Source of the DNA: Anaerosalibacter massiliensis | GTDB lineage: Bacteria; Bacillota; Clostridia; Tissierellales; Sporanaerobacteraceae | Direction: 5' to 3' | Length of the DNA: 64,000 nt | Assembly: GCA_000751555.1 (NCBI GenBank) | Contig: CCEZ01000013.1 | Location: 1-64,000, forward strand | In this document: piece after piece, positions 34,666-43,074 of the stretch | Position numbering within the stretch: the stretch's first letter is position 1 | Layout of the letters: every line of letters starts with the position of its first letter | Translations under genes and position numbers: made by a program | Notes under the pieces: generated by a model | Told to the model about the DNA's origin: nothing | The model's input: only the letters and a program-made list of their open reading frames with translations | Database searches by the model: none

Positions 34666-35326
34666 ATAACTTAAAATATATGCTAAATAACACCCTAATA
34701 CTAAGTTTCAATAATAATATGCTAAAAAGCTATATCAAAATATCAAGACTGAAAATGAGCCTATAACTATAATATAGAGTATATAAAAATTCATATTTGA
34801 TATAAAATAACCTTAATAAATAATGATTATTTATATATATTGCAAGGTTTAATGATATCCATGTTTCTAACTTCCCCTTAAAAAGCCGTCAACAAATAAA
34901 CCTAAATGGTACTAGGTTTGAACGCTTTCTAAGACACAACTATTTAATTTAGTTGATTTAGTTAAAAACAAATGCGGACATCAAGTTCTCTCCCTTAAAT
35001 TCTTCTAATATTTACTATTTAGTACCTTGAGTATAACATATAAATTCATTTATTACAAATATAAGTACATATTTCAGCTTTAAAGATTAAATCTTTTCGC
35101 AAAGATAAACTATAACACTAAAGGCACCAAGATTTTTTGTAATATAAATTATTTTTTCTTTGCAGAAATAATTTATATCATCTACTTTGAAGCTCATCTT
35201 GCATCTCTTCAACAGTATGAAATAAATATTTCGATAACTGCGATTCTACAATTCCTGTTATTTCAAGGCCTTTTTTTCATTCCTCTTTGTTAGGCATACT
35301 AATACTATAAGTTTATTTTTCAGTTA
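34666..35326. other. Intergenic region with a decayed minus-strand fragment
   Basis: At 35178-35297 the minus strand reads MPNKEE, a TGA, then KKGLEITGIVESQLSKYLF and VEEMQDELQSR before a stop, evidently part of a lost gene of unknown family. The rest is AT-rich with no other visible feature. Confidence 0.4.
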
Positions 35327-35907
35327 TTAAAATTTGCATATTTCATTATTCTTATGTTTATGACAATAGATTAAATGATCATGAACCACACCAACTGCCT
35401 GTAAAAATGCATATATGGTGGTTGTACCTACAAATTTAAATCCCTTTTTTTAAAATCCTTACTGATAATATCAGAGAGTTTCGTACTAGATGGCACATCT
35501 TCAATCCTTTCCCATTGATTAATAATAGGTTCACCATCTACATACATCCAAAGATATTTTGAAAAACTTCCAAACTCTTTTTGTATTTCTAGAAATACTC
35601 TTGCGTTTACAGGAAGTGCTTTTAATTTTAATTTATTTCGAATTATACCCTTATCTTGCATCAATTCTTCAATCTTCGTTTCTGAATAATTAGCTATAAT
35701 AGATGGATTAAATTGGTCAAAAGCTTTACGCATAGTTTCACGCTTACTTAAGATCGTTTCCCAACTGAGTCCAGCCTGCATATATTCTAATACAAGAAAT
35801 TCAAATAATACTCTATCATCATGCACAGGTATACCCCATTCTTCATCATGATATTTCTTTTCCATTTCACTTTTTAAAGCCCAATCACAATACTGTATTT
35901 CTGCCAT
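35327..35907 (-). pseudogene. tag: DNA-3-methyladenine glycosylase I, frameshifted at an A7 run
   Basis: Base-excision glycosylase removing 3-methyladenine. The first 155 codons show the family start (YCDWA, WGIPVHDDRVLFEFL, QAGLSWETIL). The frame then breaks in a run of seven A's (35445-35451) and stops at 35428. In the next frame the family's normal C-terminus continues as GFKFVGTTTIYAFLQAVGVV and HDHLIYCHKH to a stop at 35327. With eight A's the product would be about 193 residues, the normal Tag size. It may be a real mutation or a base missed in the run. Confidence 0.85.
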
Positions 35908-35950
35908 TTTTTCTTCACCTCAATGTATATAAATTATTTTCTAATAACTT

Positions 35951-36457
35951 CTATCCTTTTAATCTTTTCCATTTTCTAATCCTGCTTCGAAATGTCTTAA
36001 AAGGAGCTACACTGTTAATATGAATCCACCTAGCCATAGGCCAGTTTGGTTTATCACCTGTCCATTTTCTGTATCCCTGCTGAAATAGTTCTTTCTCTGA
36101 AAGTTCCCCTATCCATTTATTATACATATCAATGAGAAAATCAAATTCTTCGATGAATTCTTCTAATGAATAATCTTCATATTGTTTATAAAAATCTCGA
36201 TAAAGTCCACCAAGATTGTTCCACTTATATTCCTTCGTTGGCATAAATACTTCTTTACCTGAAAGTTCATCTTCATCCCAAGACTTTACAAGATGAAGCC
36301 ATCCCAACTGATAAGAAATAATTTGTACTGGTGTCCGATCTACACCTTCTACAAAAATATCCTTTTCTTCCTCTTGTACTTCTTGAAATTCATTTATGAA
36401 TAGTTTTGCTCTTTTATTAAGCTCATCTAATAATTCTTCTTTATTCTTATATTCCAT
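35951..36457 (-). CDS. ClbS/DfsB-family four-helix-bundle protein
   Basis: A 168-residue protein of the ClbS/DfsB (DUF1706) family, related to the DinB fold. It begins with the typical MEYKNKEELLDELNKRAKLF; the middle motif VDRTPVQIISYQLGWLHL and the C-terminal WPMARWIHINSVAPF are conserved. ClbS protects E. coli from colibactin; most family members have no known substrate. It lies among resistance-type genes and repair gene tag. Confidence 0.85.
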   Translation of the reverse strand: MEYKNKEELLDELNKRAKLFINEFQEVQEEEKDIFVEGVDRTPVQIISYQLGWLHLVKSWDEDELSGKEVFMPTKEYKWNNLGGLYRDFYKQYEDYSLEEFIEEFDFLIDMYNKWIGELSEKELFQQGYRKWTGDKPNWPMARWIHINSVAPFKTFRSRIRKWKRLKG

Positions 36458-36494
36458 AATGCAATAGCCTCCCTTTCTTTATCATTTCTAAAAT

Positions 36495-36933
36495 CTATCT
36501 TTTTTCATCATTTATATTAGAAAATACATTTAGTGATTCAATATATGCTATTACATTTTCATCATAATCAGGATAATCATATTCTAATTTTTGAGCAACA
36601 AATTTAGATGCTTCTCTAAAGAGAGAATGACACTCAAACAATGCTTTCCACATTTCTTCATAGGAACTATTTTTATAAGTAACCATTAATCGTTCCCAAA
36701 CATCTTTTGAAACATACTTATCCATATATTTATAGGATTTCCCTATACTTAGAGAAAAATCTGTTTCTATGCCTGTCTTCCAAGCCATCATCTGCAACAA
36801 ATTTGGATGGACATGAAAATTAAGATGCTCTGCTGCAAAAAGGATCTCTTTGTGACACAAACCTTTAGAAACATAAGTTGAAACCATTCAAAATTCATTA
36901 CAACAATCATCAAAAAATTCTGAAGCAAGTTTT
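36495..36933 (-). pseudogene. Aminoglycoside 6-adenylyltransferase remnant (AadE/AadK type)
   Basis: Only the C-terminal half of a streptomycin adenylyltransferase remains: CNEF, then VSTYVSKGLCHKEILFA, MMAWKTGIETDFSLSIGK and ECHSLFREAS. The frame continues upstream as ASEFFDDCCNEF but is cut by TGA where the family has a tryptophan codon, and nothing of the N-terminal nucleotidyltransferase domain is present. The shortened frame from 36887 has no ribosome site. A non-functional resistance gene. Confidence 0.85.
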
Positions 36934-36989
36934 TACTTAACGTTGGTCGTTTTCTATTTAATTACTGGTAAAGATTGTGCTTATAATCT

Positions 36990-37433
36990 TTAGAAATCTC
37001 TCCTCAAATAGACCATATCAATAAGTTGAATTCCATTTTCGAAAATAGGGTGATCGTAGTTATCAGTAAAAAAGTTTTTAACTCTATGTGAAATTTTAAA
37101 TCCACAATGATTATAAAAAGGAATAGTAAGAGGACTATCTCCTGTACCCACAAACATAGTTTTACATTTACCACTATAATAATCAAAAATGTAATTCATA
37201 AGGGCTTTTCCATAACCTTGCCCTTGATATTTTTTATAGGTTGCAATATTCTTCAACTCATATATTCCTTCATCTTCTTTTGTCACCACGCAAATGCTTT
37301 TCAAATCTCCATCATATAGAGCAAAAACATCTCCACGCTCCAAATATTTATCAATCATATCTTCTTGTTCATCTGCTAGTAGCAGCAAATCAAGAAATTG
37401 TTTCTTGTTACCTAAAATTCTTTTAATTTTCAT
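36990..37433 (-). CDS. GNAT-family N-acetyltransferase
   Basis: A 147-residue acetyltransferase with the acetyl-CoA motif [18 protein letters not shown] (about 86-103) and the C-terminal [13 protein letters not shown]. The family is clear; the acceptor is unknown. The neighbouring aadE remnant and second GNAT gene suggest an accessory cluster of modifying enzymes. Confidence 0.85.
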   Translation of the reverse strand: MKIKRILGNKKQFLDLLLLADEQEDMIDKYLERGDVFALYDGDLKSICVVTKEDEGIYELKNIATYKKYQGQGYGKALMNYIFDYYSGKCKTMFVGTGDSPLTIPFYNHCGFKISHRVKNFFTDNYDHPIFENGIQLIDMVYLRRDF

Positions 37434-37581
37434 TGCTACACCTCACCAAATATAAATCAACTTTATTTAGAAATCTTTTCCATTAATATATTATTTTTAA
37501 CATTATATCATTAGAGCTATCTAGAAACACTACTTTTTTTAAAAAAAGAGATGTTTCAAAGAAAACCTGATTTTGCTTTAT

Positions 37582-37606
37582 ATTCTACGAAAAGCTTTCG
37601 TAGAAT
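37582..37606 (-). terminator. Hairpin after the second GNAT gene
   Basis: Arms ATTCTACGAAA / TTTCGTAGAAT around three bases, about 120 bases after the GNAT stop on the minus strand. There is no clear T-run. Confidence 0.4.
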
Positions 37607-37727
37607 TATTAATAATGTAAGTTAGAATTAACGCTTACATATAATAAATAAATTCTTAAAACAATTCATCCAATAAAATATAATACTTAATTTTCTCTCA
37701 ATCTAGTTAATCAAAATAATTTAAAAT

Positions 37728-38246
37728 TTATATATTAGTATCACGGAGCATTATATAGAATGGCATATTCAGTGATTTATGAGTAACAGTTTGATGAAGA
37801 GTAAACCCAGCCTTGCTATATAGTTTTATTGCTCTTTCATTAAACTGAGCAACAGATAGTCGAAAATTTGTCTTATGTCCCAACAAATTTGATTTGGCAA
37901 ATGCAAGTCCTGCATATAAAAAATCAAGACCTAAACCTTTTCCACAAAGTTCTGATTTCATACCCAATCCTATGTCCAGTGCAGTATCTGAAAATATGAA
38001 ACCTTCACAAGTGATAATACGTGCACTACTTCCAAAACAGAGATAACCAATTAATTCTTCCTGTTCATCAAAAACAGAATAGTAGCTTTCTTCTAAAAGC
38101 TCTTTGACTGTTTCATCATTATCATGAAAGTTATAAAAATCATAAGGGCTTGGATATTGCCATTTAGCTATTTCTCGAGCATGTGCCTCGTCAAGAAATA
38201 TAATTTTATATTCACCATATATGCTTGTTATAGTTTTATTTGACAT
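37728..38246 (-). CDS. GNAT-family N-acetyltransferase (RimJ/RimL-like)
   Basis: A 172-residue acetyltransferase. The acetyl-CoA binding part is around IGLGMKSELCGKGLGLDFL (about 92-110), and RLSVAQFNERAIKLYSKAG is the usual RimI/RimJ-type C-terminal motif. EIAKWQYPSPYDFY near the N-terminus is shared by a clostridial subgroup. Acceptor unknown. Confidence 0.85.
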   Translation of the reverse strand: MSNKTITSIYGEYKIIFLDEAHAREIAKWQYPSPYDFYNFHDNDETVKELLEESYYSVFDEQEELIGYLCFGSSARIITCEGFIFSDTALDIGLGMKSELCGKGLGLDFLYAGLAFAKSNLLGHKTNFRLSVAQFNERAIKLYSKAGFTLHQTVTHKSLNMPFYIMLRDTNI

Positions 38247-38297
38247 TTATCTATAAATACCTCCAAAAAATATATTGTAATAAATAAAGAACATTTC

Positions 38298-39122
38298 TTA
38301 CTTTACTTCCTCTATTTCATGAATAAGTTCTTCTAATATTTCTATTCCCTTTCTCATACTATCCTGGCTAGAAGATAATAAACTAAATATCTCATCCACC
38401 CTTTTTTTATAATCTTTTGGCTTTTTTTTAAAATTATCAATCATTGCTACTGCCTTTTTTTCATTAATACAGTATTCTTCATTCTTAGCAAATAATACTT
38501 GATTTAGACAAGAAATAGCTCTAAAGCAATGACCTACAACATAATAAATATCATCCTTGTCTATATTGTCCTTAGCAAACATTAAAGAAAAATTTGCCTC
38601 AAACATAAAATATGAAACTATAGCTTCTTTTAAAGCTTTAGGATATGGTATAGTTTTAGACTTTAACTTTGCAATTTGATTAGTTTTATCTACTAATATA
38701 CGACAAATTGAAATTTCTCCCATATACATAGCATTTATATAAGCATGGGGATGCCCTGTGTGATAATGAGTAGATACAATTCCAGATGTACATTCCTCTA
38801 TAACTTGAGATACCCTTTTTATATCTCTAAAAATTAAATCTACATGATAACCATCTACTATTATCCACCCGCCTCCATTTATCCATTCTCCCCACTCCCC
38901 TAAATTAGTAACTAAATTCTCTCTATGTTCATCATCTAATTTGGTAGCTACCTTGCTAACTTCATTGGTATCAAATCCTAAACTTTCATCATAGTATATT
39001 CCAATATCAATATCAGAGTTAGGTCTATTTGTACCTCTTGCCCTTGACCCACCTAGTACTACCCCAACAATTCCCTGTATAGGTTCTAATTCCCTACTTA
39101 TTTTTTTTAAGAATGTTTTCAA
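38298..39122 (-). CDS. Nucleotidyltransferase-domain protein
   Basis: A 274-residue protein with an N-terminal DNA polymerase beta-like nucleotidyltransferase domain. VLGGSRARGTNRPNSDIDIG (about 22-41) contains the GS and DxD catalytic residues, and DGYHVDLIFRD supplies the third acid. The rest is a helical domain as in kanamycin nucleotidyltransferase-like proteins. It starts at TTG. It could modify a small molecule such as an aminoglycoside, or another substrate; no partner antitoxin-type gene lies adjacent. Confidence 0.8.
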   Translation of the reverse strand: MKTFLKKISRELEPIQGIVGVVLGGSRARGTNRPNSDIDIGIYYDESLGFDTNEVSKVATKLDDEHRENLVTNLGEWGEWINGGGWIIVDGYHVDLIFRDIKRVSQVIEECTSGIVSTHYHTGHPHAYINAMYMGEISICRILVDKTNQIAKLKSKTIPYPKALKEAIVSYFMFEANFSLMFAKDNIDKDDIYYVVGHCFRAISCLNQVLFAKNEEYCINEKKAVAMIDNFKKKPKDYKKRVDEIFSLLSSSQDSMRKGIEILEELIHEIEEVK

Positions 39123-39203
39123 TAGTCATAAAACTTCCAACTCCCTTATCTTCATTTTAAATTAGTATGTTTTCATTTTCACTTTGTTTTTGAAATAGAT
39201 ATC

Positions 39204-39434
39204 TTAATCTATCTTTATATAGTTCTCATTTCTCTTTTTATCTTCATTAAATAAAATAATCTCCCCACTATCTATAAGAACTAACCCCATAAAAACTTTC
39301 ATAATCATTGTTTTCCCTGCACCGTTAGCCTCTAATAAACCAATTATTTCACTTTTCTCTATTTCAAAATTTACATGGTCTAAGGTCAAATGAGTCTCAT
39401 ACAATTTAACCATATCTTTAAAAACTGCTATCAT
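39204..39434 (-). pseudogene. Truncated ABC transporter ATPase
   Basis: Only the first 76 residues of an ABC ATPase remain, with a damaged Walker A (LLEANGAGKTMIMK instead of GPNGAGKTT). The signature, Walker B and switch regions are absent. It follows a membrane protein that may once have been its partner. Non-functional. Confidence 0.8.
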
Positions 39435-39448
39435 CTAAATTTACTCCC

Positions 39449-40300
39449 TTATTTCTTTATTGAAGCAAATATAGCTTCAATAATAAGTTGCCCACCAATA
39501 GCTACAACAAAAGGTATCCAAGCATATTTCCAACCTAATTTAAATCCAACTAAAGGAATTGCTCCAAAGGCAAATACCCATAATGCTCCTGATATATTTC
39601 CGTGTATCATCATTGTTTTTGAGTCTGAGTAATATTCTATCCATTGTTTCTCCCAATCAACTTTGCTCCTTCTTTTCTCAGTTAATCCTAGATATATAAA
39701 AACTATTGCTGAAGGAATAACAAAAACCATCAAAGTTCCTAATACCCCTGAAAGTTCAACTCCTGCAAAGTATGACAAACTAGTTAGAAATATTCCTAAA
39801 AGCAAAACCGTAGTCGCTAAGCTATACCCCATTGCCCTTTTCCTTTTCATTCCATAATTCTGTTTTGTTTCTTGTGTTAGTCCAAAATAAACAAATAATC
39901 CAACTGATATAATTAGAAAAGGCATAAGAGCTCCTACTGTGCTTAATAAATCTTTTACTTCAAAATAGGTAATACCCGAAACCATGATTCCAGATAATAG
40001 AATAGCAGAAGCCACTATATATCCTATTATATGCTTCTTATCAAGAGGTTGTCTTTTATACATATTCTCATACATTTTTTGTTCAGATGCTTTTTTTAAC
40101 CCTTCAACTAGTTCACTCATATCACCTAAATCTGAAGTAGCCTTATTAAACGCTTCGTTTTCACTATATCCATCATTAATAAAATCTTTTATCTTTTCCA
40201 ATAAATTAGAGCCTATTTCTTCTTTTAGCTCAAGCAATTGTCTTGTTTCATATATGTCTATAAATAAATCATCTATATATTTCTCAACTTTCTCTTTCAA
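39449..40300 (-). CDS. Membrane protein with N-terminal permease-prefix-type domain
   Basis: A 283-residue protein. The N-terminal 75 residues are helical and acidic with EIGSNLLEKIKDFINDGYSE and AFNKATSDLGDMSEL, the 'permease prefix domain' found beside PadR regulators. About six membrane segments follow in three pairs. The TTG start follows GGGAGG. It lies 17 bases after the PadR gene, a common pairing in Firmicutes, probably under PadR control. Function unknown. Confidence 0.8.
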   Translation of the reverse strand: MKEKVEKYIDDLFIDIYETRQLLELKEEIGSNLLEKIKDFINDGYSENEAFNKATSDLGDMSELVEGLKKASEQKMYENMYKRQPLDKKHIIGYIVASAILLSGIMVSGITYFEVKDLLSTVGALMPFLIISVGLFVYFGLTQETKQNYGMKRKRAMGYSLATTVLLLGIFLTSLSYFAGVELSGVLGTLMVFVIPSAIVFIYLGLTEKRRSKVDWEKQWIEYYSDSKTMMIHGNISGALWVFAFGAIPLVGFKLGWKYAWIPFVVAIGGQLIIEAIFASIKK

Positions 40301-40317
40301 TTACTTAACCTCCCTAT

Positions 40318-40644
40318 TTATATTAATTTGTCAATTATTTTTTTTGTAAATTCCCAATCTTGCTTATTAAGCTTATATTCATTCTCACCTAAGGCAGTTA
40401 TCTTATAATATTTCCTTCTACCGCCTTGGGTCTCATCCCCCCAATATGAGCTAATGCTACCAACCTTTTCTAATCGTCTAAAACTAGAATAAAGAGTAGC
40501 TTCCTTTATCTCATATAGATTATTACTCTTTTCTATTATTCTTTTATAAATGCCATAACCATAATTATCACCTTCCATCAATATTCCTAATACAATGGTG
40601 TCCGTATGCCCCCTAAGCAAATCTGATGAAATTCGTCCGCCCAA
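40318..40644 (-). CDS. PadR-family transcriptional regulator
   Basis: Winged-helix repressor of 108 residues: LLRGHTDTIVLGILMEGDNYGYGIYKRI at the start (seen in two parts), EATLYSSFRRLEKVGSISSY as recognition helix, and GGRRKYYKIT in the wing. It starts at TTG behind GGAGGTGAT. Co-transcribed with the membrane protein. The promoter is overlapped by direct repeats that could be its own operator. Confidence 0.9.
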   Translation of the reverse strand: MGGRISSDLLRGHTDTIVLGILMEGDNYGYGIYKRIIEKSNNLYEIKEATLYSSFRRLEKVGSISSYWGDETQGGRRKYYKITALGENEYKLNKQDWEFTKKIIDKLI

Positions 40645-40662
40645 ATTATCACCTCCTGGATT

Positions 40663-40702
40663 ATAGTATATATGAAAGTACTATGACTGTCAAAGTACTA
40701 TT
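40663..40702 (-). promoter_or_regulatory. PadR promoter and operator
   Basis: TTGACA (40688-40693) - 17 bases - TATACT (40665-40670) on the minus strand. The word ATAGTACTTT occurs twice, 17 bases apart, once overlapping the -35 box and once in the spacer, which suggests a repressor site. Confidence 0.65.
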
Positions 40703-40737
40703 TTTAATATAGTTATATGACAGTGAAAAAGAACCCA

Positions 40738-41637
40738 CTATAAAATAAGGAAAGCTACTTTTTTTCTACTTCGATGAATCTTATCTATTTTCTTTTGTTC
40801 TTCTAAAAGTTTAGAATACGAATTATAAACTAGTTTCTTTTTCTCACCTGATACACCAATAATAAAATATTGAAATACTTTTAACCATTGTTCATAATTT
40901 AAATAAGTCGGACTATCAGTAATTTTAAACCCTATATCCCTAGAAAGACGTTTGATCTGTTTGTAGGAAAAAATATCCTTACATCTACTTTTCATATCTT
41001 TACCGCTTTTGCTGAAAATATATGAAATAAAATCATAATATAGCCCAATTTTATCCTGTTTTATTAAACTGTTTTTTCTCTTTTGTATACGAAAAAATAC
41101 ACTGTTAACTTTGGGAACTGGCATAAAATCAGTTTTTTTAAGTTTCCTTATAATTTTAAAATCAAAATATGGCTTAAGAAGTAAGGAACGCATACTTTCC
41201 CTATTATATGGATTCCCTGCATATTTTCTTGCTGCTTCTTCTTGAATTATAATATATATCTCTTCAGGAGGATTACAAGAGGATGTTAGTTTCGATAAAA
41301 TAGCTGCTGTAATATTATATGGGATACTAGAAAAAACTTTATATCTATGTTCCTTCGGCAATTCAAATTCTAAAAAATCCCCATAGATTATTTCAATGTT
41401 TTTTCTATTAGAAAACTTAACTTTAAGATTTTCATACAGATCTAAATCATATTCTATAACATATACTTTATTACATTTTTTTGCTAATTGTTCAGTAATA
41501 ATGCCTTTACCTCCTCCAATTTCAATAACAATATCTTTATTGCCTATGTTACTTTCTCTTATTAACTCAGACACCAATTTCTTACTATGAAGAAAGTTTT
41601 GTGAATGCTCTAATTTAGTCTTATTATTTATAAACAT
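40738..41637 (-). CDS. erm: Erm-type 23S rRNA adenine-N6 dimethyltransferase
   Basis: Methylates A2058 (E. coli numbering) of 23S rRNA, giving macrolide-lincosamide-streptogramin B resistance. It shows HSQNFLHSKKLVSELI, motif I EIGGGKGIITEQL, and the catalytic SIPYNIT of the Erm/KsgA family. It is Erm rather than KsgA by the N-terminus and C-terminal region, and at about 299 residues it is slightly longer than many Erm proteins. I take the ATG giving MFINNKTK, preceded by GGTGGTGGA; an ATG five codons upstream is weaker. Its leader holds a stalling peptide, a terminator hairpin and a hairpin covering the ribosome site, so it is probably drug-inducible. Confidence 0.88.
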   Translation of the reverse strand: MFINNKTKLEHSQNFLHSKKLVSELIRESNIGNKDIVIEIGGGKGIITEQLAKKCNKVYVIEYDLDLYENLKVKFSNRKNIEIIYGDFLEFELPKEHRYKVFSSIPYNITAAILSKLTSSCNPPEEIYIIIQEEAARKYAGNPYNRESMRSLLLKPYFDFKIIRKLKKTDFMPVPKVNSVFFRIQKRKNSLIKQDKIGLYYDFISYIFSKSGKDMKSRCKDIFSYKQIKRLSRDIGFKITDSPTYLNYEQWLKVFQYFIIGVSGEKKKLVYNSYSKLLEEQKKIDKIHRSRKKVAFLIL

Positions 41638-41676
41638 GGAATCCACCACCATTCATTATTTTTTGATATGGATTCC
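41638..41676 (-). promoter_or_regulatory. Hairpin sequestering the erm ribosome site
   Basis: GGAATCCA and TGGATTCC (minus strand) form a perfect eight-base stem whose distal arm contains part of the GGTGGTGGA ribosome site next to the erm ATG. This is the arrangement of translational attenuation. Confidence 0.6.
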
Positions 41677-41701
41677 TGTATATTGAACAATCCATTGCAA
41701 T

Positions 41702-41741
41702 AAAAAAGCTATAAATGAATAAACTATCCATTTATAGCTTT
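41702..41741 (-). terminator. Transcription attenuator upstream of erm
   Basis: Perfect 13-base arms AAAGCTATAAATG / CATTTATAGCTTT, followed by a T-run on the minus strand, 65 bases before the erm start and inside its leader. It is an intrinsic terminator placed to stop transcription before erm unless relieved. Confidence 0.8.
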
Positions 41742-41802
41742 CCTAAAATATTTAATATTCTTTTGTTTTCAAAACATTTACACCTTAATGAATTATAATT
41801 AT

Positions 41803-41895
41803 TTATGCATTATAAAAGAGCACAAGATACTCTTTTATAAGAATATAGTGTATAAAATTAAACATAAAAATATGGTTAGCTGCATGGGTTTTCAT
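41803..41895 (-). CDS. Possible second small leader frame of erm
   Basis: A 30-codon frame beginning MKTHAANHIFMFNF and ending LVLFYNA, between the first leader peptide and the terminator hairpin. The ribosome site is weak (GTGGA, nine bases away). It may have a role in attenuation or be chance. Confidence 0.3.
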   Translation of the reverse strand: MKTHAANHIFMFNFIHYILIKEYLVLFYNA

Positions 41896-41909
41896 TACAA
41901 GAATCCACT

Positions 41910-41961
41910 AATATAAGGTACAACAAATAAAGCCTAAGTTTTAGGCAAATTACCTTATATT
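41910..41961 (-). promoter_or_regulatory. Long stem-loop in the erm leader
   Basis: An outer stem of 11 perfect pairs (AATATAAGGTA / TACCTTATATT) encloses a smaller hairpin GCCTAA/TTAGGC. It lies just after the leader peptide and can rearrange when a ribosome stalls there. Confidence 0.6.
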
Positions 41962-41979
41962 ATATTTATTTAGTTGTTT

Positions 41980-42024
41980 TTATTTAACAACTAAATTGCG
42001 AAGTCTTATAGAAGCGATACCCAT
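41980..42024 (-). CDS. Erm leader peptide with RLR stalling motif
   Basis: A 14-residue peptide, MGIASIRLRNLVVK, behind a strong AAAGGGGAG ribosome site and a good promoter. R-L-R is the macrolide-dependent ribosome-arrest motif known from ErmD/ErmK-type leaders. Stalling here would refold the downstream hairpins and allow erm expression. A following hairpin pairs the peptide's last codons (TTTAGTTGTT) with AACAACTAAA. Confidence 0.8.
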   Translation of the reverse strand: MGIASIRLRNLVVK

Positions 42025-42056
42025 TTTGCAACTCCCCTTTCTATTTATTTAAAAAT

Positions 42057-42085
42057 ATTGTAGCATAGTCATATCTATTTATCAA
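42057..42085 (-). promoter_or_regulatory. Promoter of the erm transcript
   Basis: TTGATA (42080-42085) - 17 bases - TACAAT (42057-42062) on the minus strand, about 35 bases before the leader peptide start. Confidence 0.75.
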
Positions 42086-42094
42086 CTGGACTTA

Positions 42095-42280
42095 TGTCAT
42101 TATGTCAATACTAGATATATATTAGTAGCTGCGTTAAATGAAGGCTACATTAGTGAAATAACTGAAAATCAGATACAGCGTAATATGATTGCGAAAAGAA
42201 GAATGTTAGCTACTGATTCATTTAGAAAGTATCTTAAAACAATTAAATTCAGTGAAAGTCTAAATATTACCAACTACTAA
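42095..42280 (+). pseudogene. C-terminal remnant of an unidentified gene
   Basis: The plus strand reads YILVAALNEGYISEITENQI, then QRNMIAKRRMLATDSFRKYL and ends SLNITNY with a stop. It has convincing protein character but no start, and its upstream part is replaced by the erm promoter region. Family not recognised; possibly the tail of a mobile-element gene. Confidence 0.4.
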
Positions 42281-42955
42281 CCTAAAACAAAAAAATATAG
42301 AAAATAAAACAGATTATCATAGAAAAAATTGATTAAAATTTCATTAGTAATAAGAAAGGGTTTTTAATTTATTTATAGAATATTGTTACAGATAAAATAA
42401 TACCATTGTAAAAGCAGTAGTTAAATATATTATGGAAGGAGTGGACGCTATGAGAACTAATAGAAAGGTCCTTTTAACTAGTGGAGGGAGTACATTTTAA
42501 CTAAGTAATGGCTTTATCCATTGGCAAAAGGTACCCTAAATAAAGAAATTAAATACAAATAAGAAGCTCCATTAAATGTTAATCCAGCTATTACAGCTAT
42601 AAAATAATATAAAATGTCATAAATTATTTATATTATGCAGAATATAAATTTTGAGGATACCATCATCATCAAGCCCTTTTATAGAACGATCCATTTTACT
42701 ATATTTCTCAAAGAATATTTCATCATCATATTTATTTTGTTTCATTTTATAGCCTCCCATACAAATTATATATTTCTATTTTATATTTATATGGGTACCT
42801 TCTATTTTTTGACCTATAATCACTTATTTCACTCCTTTTATTATACATATAGAAAATAGTCGTTTACCCCATCTGTAACCTTATACGCTAGTGCCGACTA
42901 TCCTCCTAGCATAAATATTCGATTCATCCCTTTTTCATCACGCATATAATCCACA
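42281..42955. other. Intergenic region with a short frame only
   Basis: A 16-codon frame at 42451 (MRTNRKVLLTSGGSTF) has a good GGAAGGAG ribosome site but ends at once, so it is probably a truncated gene start. The rest is AT-rich without visible features. Confidence 0.35.
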
Positions 42956-43074
42956 TATATTTAATTTTAACTTTATTTCCTTAAAAAGCAATACCATGAA
43001 ATTTCAATTATCTCAACAATTATATAGAGTAATATTAGATTTTTAGGGAATTCTAAACTTTGGAGGTGGAAGTT

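Noticed and set aside
36886-36894. In-frame TGA in the aadE remnant as selenocysteine
   Set aside because: The position is tryptophan in homologues, more broken codons lie just upstream, and the N-terminal domain is missing. It is decay, although the organism may use selenium.
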